In this document: positions 35,881 to 47,884 of the stretch, in pieces
Layout: each line of letters starts with the position of its first letter
Numbering within the stretch: the stretch's first letter is position 1
Origin: Chrysopogon serrulatus
Taxonomy: Eukaryota; Streptophyta; Magnoliopsida; Poales; Poaceae
Reading direction: 5' to 3'
Assembly (NCBI GenBank): GCA_015844335.1
Contig: JADLZL010003569.1
Location: 186,001 to 250,000 of the forward strand
Length of the DNA stretch: 64,000 bases
Program-made: the position numbers and the translations under genes
The notes under the pieces: generated by a model
The model's database searches: none
What the model was told of the DNA's origin: nothing
What the model saw: only the letters and a program-made list of their open reading frames with translations

Positions 35881-38623
35881 ATGGCCTGTTCCTTCCTATT
35901 CCTGGCCTTCTTGGCGGCGGCGGCGGCGGCGTGTCTGTCAGCAGCGGCGGCCGCCACGGGCAAGCTTCTTCCCGCGCCGGAGACGCCGTCCCTCTCCTTC
36001 GGGGAGGGGTACACGCAGCTGTTCGGCGACTCCAACCTCGCGCTCCACGGCGGCGGCAAGAGGGTGCACATCTCCCTCGACGAGCGGACAGGTGGGTCGC
36101 CCCATCGATGGCAATGGCCAGCCGTGTTTCGTGTTGTTCCTGCTCTGTTCGTGAACCTCATCGCTGCTCACTCTGCTCTGCTCCGCTGCGCAGGCGCCGG
36201 GTTCGCGTCGCAGGCCGCGTACCTCCACGGGCTCTTCAGCGCACGCATCAAGCTGCCCGCCGACCACACCGCCGGCGTCGTCGTCGCCTTCTACGTGAGC
36301 AACCCCCCCCCCCTCACATTACTGCACCGCCGCCCTCTGCCTGGCTGGCACACGAACCAACAATGCGATGATGTAGTATGTTTTGTATGACGAACACGTG
36401 CGATGCGATGCAATAAAATGCAGATGTCGAACGGGGACGTGTACGAGCGGACGCACGACGAGCTGGACTTCGAGTTCCTCGGGAACGTGCGGGGCAGGGA
36501 ATGGCGGGTGCAGACCAACGTGTACGGCAACGGCAGCACGGCGGCCGGACGGGAGGAGCGCTACGGCCTCTGGTTCGACCCCACCCAGGACTTCCACCGC
36601 TACGCCATCCACTGGAGCCGCCACAGGATCATGTAAGATACTTAACAAGAACCGCCCTCATCTCCTCCTCACCCTCACCCTCACCCTCACTCATTCTACT
36701 AATACTACAGTTTTGAGGCGATGTGACTGCCCTTAGTATAGTACACAAGTAAATAAGCCTAGCTACTAGGAAGATTAATTTCGAGGTGCGCATCAGCATT
36801 AGTAAATCTAAATGAAGTGTGCATAGGAAAAATTGGACATTCAGGCAACAAGTATATATATATGTTAGCTCGACTGTCATGATTAGGTGATACATTCACA
36901 CAAAGGTTTAAGGTTTTTGTTGCACCTAGATGGCATGGTGTCAGTACTTCACCTGTTCTCTTCTTCCGGTGCTCGTTAGTACGATACTGAACAGTACTGC
37001 ATATGGCTTGTCTGATCGGGCTCATATCCCTCCCTACACGGTTTACTGGAGCAACTTACAACCTTCATTAGGTTGAGGTACTTTTTGTTTGATTCTTTCC
37101 CATCTCACCCTCTTTTTTTCCTCTCTTTTCTTTTAATTTCTGGCTCTCATGAATCATGATTGAGAGATATTGGCCGCTTCGTCTTTACAGCTCGTAGATT
37201 CCTTTGCCTGTTGTCCCTTTAATCATGTAAGTCCTGAGGCCCCAAATTTGACTAGAGATTGGATAACTACAAAGGGTATCTAAATAGTTGTGCGGTGCAA
37301 AGTGTAACCAAGTATAACTCGTTTAAATCTGAACTGCTCAGTATATAGAGCACAAGCTTCTGCTTAGGCAATAGCCAATTATATATCTGTCATCTAGTCT
37401 TGCAGTAGCTCGACTCTGCACTGATATTTTTTTGCATTTATATACCAAATCTTCTGTTTCGATTCAGATTATGCAGTGTTCAAGCTAGACACAACACTAA
37501 AATTGTTGATTGATTGAAATGCTGTAAAATCGCAGATGCATCCTGCCTGCCATCTTGCATATGTATCTTCATGTGAAAAAAAGTTGATCCATCGATCACA
37601 ACATGTGCATGAGCTTCTTATCTCTGATCCTTCCACCAATACTCGCATAGTCGCATGCCGCCTTCCCTGGCATGATTGCATTGAACACCTGCTTTATGCC
37701 TGTATCCTGAAGAGCTCACACAAGCAACCTTTTGATTTCTTGGTACCATGGAGAAGCAAAAAAGTCCTCTACCATCAATCCATCACCTGCTTTTCAGTTT
37801 CACCATGCATTTCGCCATGAGCCTCTCCCTTTCCTCCAAGAAACATGACTCATCATCCTACTGCCACTAGTGGTCGTACAATCCCAAAGTCTAAAGCTTT
37901 GACAATAATGTCTGCCAATCTCCAGTGCTTAAAATTGAACCTGTCAGTAGACGACTGATAAGCCTTAAATCATGGCACCACTTATGCCTAAGTTACCATG
38001 TAGGAATTAAAACTTCAAGAACTTTCCCTTTACTGTTACAAACTTTACGCATTTACCACTATTTCCATTCAGAAATAATGGGCTTTAAATCTCCAAAAGT
38101 TCGCCTTGTTGAAGTTTGAACAACCTCTGCCCGCGCCTCCTGCAGATTCTACGTCGACGACACACCGATCAGGGAGGTGGTGCGGACGGCGTCCATGGGA
38201 GCACAGTTCCCGTCCAAGCCCATGTCGCTGTACGCCACCATCTGGGACGGCTCCAGCTGGGCCACCTCGGGGGGCCGCTACAAGGTGGACTACAAGTACG
38301 CGCCCTACGTCGCGGAGTTCGCCGACCTCGCGCTCCGCGGCTGCGCGGTCGGCGCCGCCGCGGCGTGCGCGACGCCTGGCAGTGCCAGCGACGACGACGC
38401 CGCCGGGATGCCGCCCGCGCGGCGTTCGGCGATGGAGGCGTTCCGCGCGCGGTACATGACGTACGGCTACTGCTACGACCGCCTCCGGTACCCCACGCCG
38501 CTGCCGGAGTGCAGCGTCGGCGCGGAGGCCGCGGCGTTCCTCCCGTCCGGTGACGCGAGGGCGGCATTGCATAGGCACGGCAGGCGCAACCGGATGCGCC
38601 GCGGCGCGGACTCTGCCGTCTGA
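35881..38623 (+). CDS. xyloglucan endotransglucosylase/hydrolase (GH16), XTH28/30-like
   Basis: Secreted cell-wall enzyme that cuts and rejoins xyloglucan chains. Exons 35881-36091, 36194-36294, 36424-36632 and 38146-38623 join in frame to 332 residues. Residues 1-26 are a hydrophobic signal peptide (FLFLAFLAAAAAA). The catalytic motif is HDELDFEFLG at 115-124, with E117, D119 and E121 in the E-x-D-x-E arrangement. The N-terminal GKLLPAPETPSLSFGEGYTQ, FSARIKLPADHTAGVVVAFY and the C-terminal MTYGYCYDRLRYPTPLPEC agree with the GH16 core plus XET C-terminal domain. Ile of the usual DEIDFEFLG is Leu here, a mild change. The third intron is about 1.5 kb. Assignment to the group III (XTH27-30) side is by overall resemblance. 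No indel is needed. Confidence 0.94.
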
Positions 38624-38840
38624 TCGGCAGCCGCGTCGAGTGTGATGTGATCTGATCTTTGATCTATGATTAGGGTTCTTGATTCCTGAGGTCCACCAGC
38701 ACCACCATTGTATGGGAACAGTAACCGGAGTTCCACTGATTATATAAGCCTCATCGCCCCTATTTCGCAGCACTGCCCCAACCATTCGTTCATGTTCAGT
38801 ACAATTTGTTATGCGTAGGAACATTGCAAGCCATCATATT

Positions 38841-39190
38841 GCTTTGCCCACGTCCTGAATATAGTACCTGCAATATCAATCATTCAAGTCCTAGAAGAGT
38901 GATTAGTTCATAATCATGCCTGAACGATGACTCGATAAGGTTCATCAACATCAACATAGCCATCTCTCATTCCAGATTAAACTACGCAAGGTTATAATGG
39001 CCATCAAATTCATATGTTTTGCCCACGTCCTGAATATGAAACTTGCAAAATCAATCATTCAGGTCCAAGAAGAGTGATCAGTTCATAATCATACGTAGCC
39101 AATAACTCGGTAAGGTTCATCAACAGCAACATAGCCACCCCTACGCAAGGTTATAAATTGCCATCCACAGCGAACATCTGTATCAGAACC
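38841..39190. repeat. 175-base tandem direct duplication
   Basis: The block starting TTTGCCCACGTCCTGAATAT near 38843 recurs at about 39018, with matching segments such as GAGTGAT.AGTTCATAATCAT and AAGGTTCATCAACA.CAACAT in the same order. Copies differ by scattered substitutions and small gaps. It lies between the 3' ends of the convergent XTH and ALKBH10B-like genes. Confidence 0.8.
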
Positions 39191-39652
39191 ATCCATTAGC
39201 ATGGAGCAAGACTACAGATGCCAGCAGTAACGTGACGAAGAAAATGGCAGCCCCAGCCGGTGCCGGAGCGGCAGTTGCCTGTACCAAACGCCCCCATAGT
39301 TATACACTTATACTAGTCATGCAAGAAGTTTTGCCCACATTTTTCCATTTCCGATGTACCATCTTGATAAGATTTGCAAACAAAATACATCGAATGGTTT
39401 TCACTGCCCACATTTCTGTAATAATAGCAGATGATAACTTAAGGCAATGTTATAAATCCAGATTTGCAACAGAGCAGCTACAAAATTTAAGACAACGTTT
39501 TCAGTCTTGACACCGAGGTTTCTTGTCAAGGATAAGAGAGTTGCCAACGATGACCACTGCTAAGCTCTGCGCACTACCGCAAATCCCCGGCCCAAAAATT
39601 TAAACTTCTCATCTCTTCAGTTTTCTGTTGTCTATATACTAGAACTCTCCCT
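39191..39652. other. 3' flank of the ALKBH10B-like gene
   Basis: Non-coding; probably contains the 3' UTR of the minus-strand gene. Nothing else is recognisable. Confidence 0.4.
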
Positions 39653-42600
39653 CTATTTAGTTGCATGTCCAGGTGGCTGGACCTTGCTGCTCCCAACATT
39701 CTTTAGACTACCATTCTGCTGCTCCATACCTACAGCTGACTTCTCATCCACAGAGCTGCCACCACCATTTGAGCTCCCATTGCATTCTGGCTTCTCCTCA
39801 GCTGTGTAAGATCCCTTTGTTGGCGAGTTCTTAGGAGAAAGATTGCCATTAGACGTCTCCTTGCCACTGATCTTATTATGCAGATAAGTTGATGAACCTT
39901 GTGGAGAGTTGGGTTCACCATGGCCATGGGAAGCTGACATCATCTGATGAGGCAGAGGGGGGCCCGATCCCGGAGGAAGGAAGACACCTGTACCAGGACC
40001 AGGGAATCGTGGCTGGGCAGGCCTTGGAGTAACTTCTTGCATCCAAGCTGCTGTTGTGTTTGGCAAGGGAACAGCTGGCGTGAAAGGTATGGCTGCAGCA
40101 GAAACAGGAGCAGGGGCTACAAACAGTGGCTGCATCCCATCAGGCGGTGGGGCGTGATGAGGTCCAACTGCTGGTGCTGGAAGAACAGCACTGGCGGGAG
40201 CATATCCAAAGTGTTTAGGGCTTTGGGGATGGCGGGAGATGTTAACTGGCCTTGATGATTGACCCCAGGGCATTGAAGGAGGTGTTAATGGAGGAGTAAA
40301 GCGGGCACTTTCAGCTGGGATGTGCTTTCTTGCTACAGACTTTCCAAAATTCAGTATCACTCTTTGCTTGCGTGTAGCAGGAATAGCTCGCTTTGCACAT
40401 TCAACACTTTTCCCTTGCATGAGTAAAAGTGACCTGTGTTGAGACAGACAATAGTTCAACAAAATATGCAGTCTCATGATGTGCTATCTAAACCTTACAA
40501 ACAGAAGATGAAGAGCTAAATTGCTGTTTCATTAACCATAAACTAAGCACACAATGTAATATTCAAAGAGTGGAGTGTGAACTATCATGCTGTGTGTATG
40601 GTTTGAATTTGAACCTTAGAGCCAAATGTAACAGGGAGAAGACACTAGGGATGTTTTACCCAGTTGTGAGTGAGAGCTTCAGAGGACCTCTATGATCACC
40701 TCGTTCTCCTACTGATATGGATCGGCCAAACACCATATCACAATCTGTTAAGCAGAGGGTATAAAGAGGTCTACCATACCAAGGAGGGGATTGGTGAGGA
40801 TGAGAATAGTCTCCCTGAAAGAAAAAAAAAATTAATCATACATATGGTCCATTTCAAGGTGTCCAAAATGAGAGATAAAAGTGCTAGGGCAAGGAACCTT
40901 ATTACTTGGCTCACCATTGTGGAGGGAGGTAATAAAATTGTCAGTAGTATCACCCGAACAAGAACGAAACAATATTAAAATCTCTCACTTCCCTGCAACC
41001 TCCCCTTACCCCATCCCAGCTGCCCTTGCCATGTCAAAATCTCTCATTTTTCAATTAAAACATGGCCCCACCTGACTACCTACTTCTGTCAATGTACATG
41101 CCTAATGTCAAAGGACCCACCCTTACTACTAGGGCAGGGCAACATATATATAAACGTTGCCCTAAGCCAAAAGAAGTAAATTACCTCATTGAAGATGTCG
41201 ATAACACAATAATCTGGTTTGAAGGGTATAATTTCCTGCTGAGACAAGCGATCAAATAGATCATGCAGCAACCCAGGAATAGCCTCCACCCTTGTTTCTA
41301 CACTCACATTTAATAAAGATACAAAAATTGTCAAAAAAAAAAAAAATGACAACACCATTAGGTACTGTAGTGCAAGCTTGATCTACCTCTTTGACTTTCA
41401 TCATCAGGAGGGCCTTCAATGATAGGAACACCCAGCTGAACAATTTCCCTTCCATGACCCTTCATTGGTCTTTTAGCAATAATAACTGTCTGTCCAGCTG
41501 TTTCATCAAGTAAAAATAGTATTAACTTGACAAAATCCCAAACATTAACCTCCTAGTGCACAAGGACTAGACATTTTCCGTTAACACAAAAGTAGAGCAC
41601 CAAGCTAGAGATAATATCATCCCACAGAAACACATTATTTTTCTAGGTTACCAGCACAGTTCTTTTTTTTTTTTTTTAAAATAAAAGGCAGGAGCTCTGC
41701 CGCCCAATTAAGAAGGGTAAAAGAAGTTTATGTACAGGCACCTCCCAGTGCCAAAAACTATGGTCCTAGGGACTGGAAACAAGGAAAGACCAGCACAGCT
41801 CTATCCAGGTATGCATTCTACATGCATATTGAAAAATAGATTAAGCAAAAGTGAAAAAGCAGACAAAAAATTTCCAATAGGCTGCACACACATAAGGTCA
41901 TAAGTACAAAAACAAATAACTTCTACATAAGAATTTATTCAGAAAGGAAAGAACAAACATTTAAAAGGTTACCTTCAAGCCCCCCTCGTCGATAAGAGGC
42001 TTTTGTTTCATTAACTAAAGAAAGGATCTTATTTGCCTCGGTCATATTTACCAATCCTTCATAAACCTTGAGCCCTTCAACAGTATTAACCTAAAGGAAC
42101 AAAAAAATATCATGGTTATCCATAAGAAAGTGCATGTAAACAATCTTTGACATGTTTGGATGACTTGGAAGGGAAAACTGAATAACCCAATTGAAAATTC
42201 TACTTCTTTACGCCAACATACCATGTTGCCATCAATGATCTCATTGGTTGAATACTCTACAGGGGTTGCAACCACTTTGCTACTTCCTTCAGAAACAGCT
42301 TGCAGCTTTGATTTTTTTTCATCCTCTACAATATAAATAATACAAGGGCATAGTTTAGGAATGTAATGTGTGGGATTCTTTAATTTTCTATCACGTTTTT
42401 TCAAACTCCATAAGGCAACAGTGATTAGGAAATGACCAAAAGAAGAGCAGCAGTCTTGTTTGAACAGTTGTTGCTATAGCTTATTCCAGCCTAAAAAGCA
42501 AGGGGCATTAAGCTCAGATCCTACTTATCATACATTACTCAGAGTTCCTACTTGCCATGCATTATTCACAGCCAAAATTTGAGGTTACAGCAGAACAAAT

Positions 42601-44410
42601 CCATCCAACAATTTCCATACAGATGGGAACTACCAAGATACGTCCACTGCACTGATAATTTGAGTCACACCAATTAAAAATGGATGAGCTCACAAGAACT
42701 ACAGATAAACTAGTTACTTCATGCAGGCAATACTAACAGGTTCAGCTGCTTTGTCGCATTACTGATTCAGTTTCAGTTGTCTATCTCTATCCTAAAGGCA
42801 CCCTGTTATTAACAAATTGGAAATCATTCCACAATTAGCAAATGTAATAAACTATATACAGGGCGTTTTGAGTTGACAAGGCACTATATACCACGTCAAT
42901 TGATTTGACTAATACACTTATGCAAAAAAAATTGATGAAGTTTGCATTAGTAACTGTGGAAAATTAAAAAAAGGCATATGTTAAGGGGTATGTATGATAA
43001 TTTCATTTCAGTTGGCAATCAGTAAAGACTAGTATGATGCAACATACAGTAATAAAATAAATGCACACATGTATGCACGTTATGCGCTTGTGTACCATCA
43101 TGTATATGAGAATCCAATCGCAAGCTTTTAGTATCGGCAACGTTCCCTGCTTCTTTCAGCCCCCTCCCTTCCTTGTTGTTATGAACCTCACGTCCTAGGA
43201 AAAGTAAGAGCACATGAGAGAGTATTTTTATATTGCATGCAAACAGGTAATATAATGCATTAAATGAGTTAAATGAAACGGTAACTGCACTAGCATGTAC
43301 TGTATATAATGAAGAGAACAGCTAGTCAACTCTTCCTATGCAGATGCTTGAGTGTAAGATTCAAATATATCATCCTTACATAAATCACAAATCTAAGACA
43401 GAAAGAATCTACAAACTTGACTCCATTGCGGAACATGCAGATCTATGAAATGCTCAGAAAGAGCAGTCTCAACATGGAGAAGCTCTACATAGTTCTGCAC
43501 GTGCCAATAGCTTACAACGGAAAGGTAGTTCTGGATAACATTATCAGTATCTTTAAGGCCTCCACAATTGGCAATTTGTACAGAATCACACATTAGCTCG
43601 TTAAAAGCTTGCCTTTTTTAAGACCTTGACATTTATTAACATATATACACACGCCAGAAGGCAGAAGTAGAACTAGAAACGCTTCCGCAACTTTAGATAC
43701 CACACACATTAACATGTACAGACGGATACCAGCATTTTGGCAACAAGCACATCATAGGTTCAAACTCATCAGAACAGAGAGGGGTCAAAAAAAGGAACTC
43801 CTTGTGGCAAGAAACAGGCACTACACTAACGGCACACAAAGAGAGTAAGAGCGCAGTAACACACAAAGAGAAAATAAGAGCACGGTATCACACGAAGAGA
43901 TCTCATACTACCATCTTTCTCGGATCCAGTGGCGGCGCTGCCGCCGCGCGCTGGATCGGGGCGGTAGTGGCCGCCGTGGCGATGGTGTTGATGGGAGTGC
44001 GAGAACGCCGGGCGCCGCCGGGGGGGCGGCGGCGGCGGCGCGGCCGGCGACGCGCCAGCCCCGAGCGCCTGCGCCGGGTGCGCGCGGCGGCGCCAGCCGG
44101 CCTGTTGGAGCGCGAAGGCGATGTCGTTGACGGGGAAGAACTGCTGCATGTGGATCACGTGCGCCCAGTGGTGGCGGCGCTGCTGGACTGTGGAGAAGAC
44201 GTGGTCGTACTCGCCTGGCTCGCCGATGGCGCGGAGGTGGATGATGAGGAGGTCGAGGATGGCGTTGGCGGCGGCGAACTCGCCGCGCAGCCAGGTGATG
44301 AAGCCGTCGCGCTCGTCCATGAGCCAGGCGGCGGGCTCGGCCGCGGCGGCGGCGGCGCCGGGGGCCGGGGAGGTGATGACGGCGGCAGCGGCGGCGGAGG
44401 CCATCGCCAT
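39653..44410 (-). CDS. ALKBH10B: ALKBH10B-like RNA demethylase (2-oxoglutarate/Fe(II) dioxygenase)
   Basis: AlkB-family enzyme; Arabidopsis ALKBH10B removes N6-methyladenosine from mRNA and affects flowering. Eight exons join in frame to 659 residues: 43912-44410, 43096-43194, 42222-42325, 41973-42090, 41387-41497, 41185-41297, 40660-40814, 39653-40433. The N-terminus holds the family block WLMDERDGFITWLRGEFAAA and HVIHMQQFFPVNDIAFALQQ. The catalytic part reads VNTVEGLKVYEGL, IIAKRPMKGHGREIVQLGVP, KPDYCVIDIFNE, GDYSHPHQSPPWYGRP, LTDCDMVFGR and LLLMQGKSVECAKRAIP. The C-terminal 230 residues are Pro/Gly-rich and probably disordered. A canonical H-x-D pair is not obvious in the GDYSHPHQ segment, and I recall the plant ALKBH10 group differs here too. 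A short retroposon lies in the intron between exons 4 and 5. Confidence 0.94.
41650..41798 (-). mobile_element. short 5'-truncated retroposon in an ALKBH10B-like intron
   Basis: ACCAGCACAG at 41650-41659 and 41789-41798 flanks the insert; the similarity continues as TTCT/CTCT. On the minus strand the insert ends in a poly(A) tail (T run at about 41663-41677). Its GGCAGGAGCTCTGC segment resembles the 3' end of LINEs common in grasses. It is intronic and reads in the same direction as the gene. Confidence 0.75.
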
Positions 44411-44492
44411 CGCCGTGCGTCCCTCACCACTGGGGGCCCGCGCTCATAGAAAGGCGCAGCCCAGCCAGCAATGCCGAGGGGTCAGAGAGATC

Positions 44493-44500
44493 TAGGGTTT
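44493..44500 (-). promoter_or_regulatory. telo-box upstream of the ALKBH10B-like gene
   Basis: AAACCCTA on the minus strand, 83 bases upstream of the start codon, probably in the leader or proximal promoter. No site II motif is paired with it as closely as in RPL7. Confidence 0.45.
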
Positions 44501-47500
44501 TGCCGTATATTTTCGTTCCAAAATGTTTGTTTTTGTCCCTGGGGGTGGTGCTGCTGGAATGGAGACGAGAGAGAGAAAGAAAAAAAGAGAGAGAAGTGGG
44601 CTAGCGAGCGGCAGTAGGAGACAGTGAGGAGCGAGGAGAGAGGAGGAGGAGGTGTGAAGAGGAGAGCCGGATCTGGGCATCCGAAGATTCGTGAAGGAAA
44701 CTAAAGGCGGCCGGGACGGCGACGCGGTGGCAAAGTGTGGAGCCGCGCGGCCGACAGATGGGCCCGGACCCACCTGTCGGCGTGAGGGATTGGGAGGCGG
44801 CGGGTAGGCGCAGGCGGCGGCAGGAGCCCGTGGGGGTTTTGCTTTTAGGATTCGCGGGCCGTTTGGTTACTGTTGTTGGTTCGCCGATCGCCGTTTTACC
44901 ATTCCATTCTTTCTCCCAGATGCTCGGCTGGTGGACCAAGGACCCGCTTGTCAGTGGCACAGTGCCGCGTTTGGTTGTGGCTCACTCGTGCCTGTTTGGC
45001 GAGACAATTTCGCTTTGACCAATACGAGTAGGTAAAAGCGGAACAGAAAAGCCGCTGCAGGTGCCGTTACAGTCTTACGGAGCAAGGCAACGACGACCAG
45101 TAGTAATCTCACCGTCCGACATGTGGGGCCAGCGCTATGCTGGTGCCTTCACGCGTGCCTGCCTACCTCCGCGCGTGTGAGGGCCCAGCCATCAGCGGCA
45201 TCGCTCGGTGGGGCACACGGCACCGCACGGGAGCGGCGGCCAGCCAGACGTACGTACGCATACGGCGGCCTCGGGATTCGCTTGGTCCGCGACGGACGGC
45301 CCGATGCAATGCCGGCCCAGGCCGCCCGTGGTGGTGGTGGGTGTCGGTTGCAGCGGCGGCCCCCACATTAATGTTGGGTTGTTGCGAGGTGGGGTGCGCG
45401 ACACGCACGGGACAGGAAACGGGAGCCCCTTTACGCCACCCCGGCCGTCTCACATGGTGGGCGCCCCCACCCGTCAGCCACGCCCACGACGAGCGTCAGA
45501 GTCCGGGTTTCGGAGGGTGGGCCCCGGGCCGGCACGGAAATTCCGTGCTGACTCGGGCAACTCGGACCGCGTCCGTTTCTCTGCTCCTCGATTTCGGCTT
45601 TGGGGCGTTCCGTTCCATCGGGGTTGGAGCACTGGGCGCCGCCCGCCCAGTCCATTCCGTCCCGTTCCGACCCGATTGGGAGCGATCAGATCAGCCGATC
45701 GCAGGGGCCGATTCTTTTTTTTTTTTAACCCAGCGGCCGATTCGTGTCACCGTGCGACGGTCACATCGCGCCACAAACAGACAAACAGGCCGGGCGGCAG
45801 GTGTGTTCCACGCGCGCCACCGCTTTTTCGGAGGTGGATTTGCGTCTGATTCGCGACGATAACGACGACGGGTTTTGGTTAGCAAGTGAAGGGCGACGAA
45901 ATCCTCCGCGGAACGGCTGATTCGGCAGGGTGGGTTGGGGGAGGCCGCAGCCGTGCATGCAGCTGGTGCCAGGTGCGGATGCGATGGGGGTGGTGGCACG
46001 TTGCCGTGGAAACTGAAAAGCGCTGTGCCAGGGGTTGCTTGCGGCGTAATCTTGTTTTCCTGATGTCTGATGAGGGTTGTTGACGGTGCACGGAACAGGG
46101 CGGGAACTTTTTTTTTTCCTTTCCTTTTTTGTCTGGCAGCGTTGAACGGAGCGTGGGGTTAATAACTCCCAGAGTCAAACGCTTTGATGCGAGCGATCCA
46201 AATCACTCGAGTGGCTGCCATTACCGCCGTGCAACGTAACGGATGGGTGCGGATTGACCTGGTGCCCATGACCGGTTCAAACTTCAAAGGTTTTATTACT
46301 TGCTGGTAATAATCCAGTAACGCCCCCGGTGTTACTGGTACTGTGTTTGCAGCCTCGCGCACGTCCGACGGCAACGTTTTTCTTTTTCTAAAGAAATTTG
46401 CGCTGCGACGACAAAGACCCGCCGAGACACGCACGTGTTGGAACGCGGCGCGTAGTAGTCACGCATTGAAAAACGGCTTTGCTTTTTTATTTTTCCCTTC
46501 TTTTGCAAACTTTTACCGGATTGATTTACCAGTTCGGTTGCAACGACACACGACAAAAGGTTGGCGTGGGGAAGGGGTTTGCGTCTAGAGAAGAACACGT
46601 CGCAAGCCGAGCATGGCATCTGGTTTTAGAAGTGTTATGTATACAGGGAGGACGATTGAGACCAGGTTGGCCAAGGCTACAGTTTGGTGCATGCGACCAT
46701 TAGCCTTCGTAGCAAACTACCAACGCGGCGACACTTGTTGCTTGTCTGAACTCTGAAGTATTGACGGATGTTTCTGGCCTAGTGGCCCATGAAAACAGCT
46801 AAAGAAACGGTAGAAGACCCTGTCGAGATGGACTAATTAATCACGACCAGCCGTGCTTTGTCCCATTAGATTACAAAAATTAGAAATCATGCCGGCAACC
46901 GCCTGGGCCTTCCAGTTCTTGTAAATTCAGGTCAAATCCAATTAAAAAGCTTTTTTTTTATCTTGTGCACTCGTCGGTCCATGAAGATCCAATAAGCTCC
47001 AATACCAACATACGCCTAGCTGGGCCCAGTAATGGCCCAAGTCCTCTAAAGAAACAATGGCCCAAGTTATCCCCCCCACCCCCCCCCCCCCAAAAAAAAA
47101 AAAATACACCTATACTGTTTTTTATAGAGGCTTTTTTTTTTTCAATGTGTGCTATAATAAAAGTTTATAATTCTCCACAAGCCATGAAAAAAGTTGAATA
47201 GTCATAGGTGATGGTCTAAGCTTGTTTGCCCTCCTAGCTACTTTCGTCCAAATTAGCTTTAACGATGTTAACTTGTGTGTTTGAAAGTTGAAAATACCCT
47301 CCAATCAGAGTAATACTATTATCTTTTTTGAGCATCTTCACCCCACATTGAAAAATAGAAAGTTGTAGACATCATCGACATCTATAATTTTCATACAAAA
47401 ATTATCTTCATTCAATTTCGTAAAAAACATATGATTTCTAAGAAATATTAATTATATCAAATCATATTTTTTAAAAATATATTTTTATATGAAATTAAAC

Positions 47501-47884
47501 TTTATAGTTTTGATTTTTCTCATTTGATGTCACTGAGACGTCTTAAAAATATGTGTATTCTGATTTGAGGGTATTTCTGACTATTCATATCCACAATTTG
47601 ACACCGTTAGTGCTAGACTAGGCAAAATTGGCATGAAGGGCAAAATCAGCCCTATCCACTTTATTGAACCCAGAAATAATTTCCAACCAGATTCATTACT
47701 TTAATTTAGACCTGGAAAACCTGGAAAACCTTTTCTGATGGTTCGAAGAAAATCAAAGGATCCTTTTGACACCGTAGAAAATAAACAGCAGCAGTCAGTG
47801 TAGCTGCTTCAAGCACAGCGGAGCAGGGCAGCCCAAACGGACTGTCGGTCTTCCCCGTCCGGCCGTCTCCACACACCTCTCCTA
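44501..47884. other. spacer between divergent oxygenase genes
   Basis: 44501-45900 is GC-rich and open in several frames without recognisable protein; 46860-47800 is AT-rich, with a C-run/A-run stretch at about 47069-47103. It contains both promoters. I see no RNA gene or complete transposon. Confidence 0.4.

Noticed and set aside
45137..45862. 241-codon open frame in the spacer between oxygenase genes
   Set aside because: Arg/Pro/Gly-rich composition in three overlapping frames and both strands; no family resemblance.
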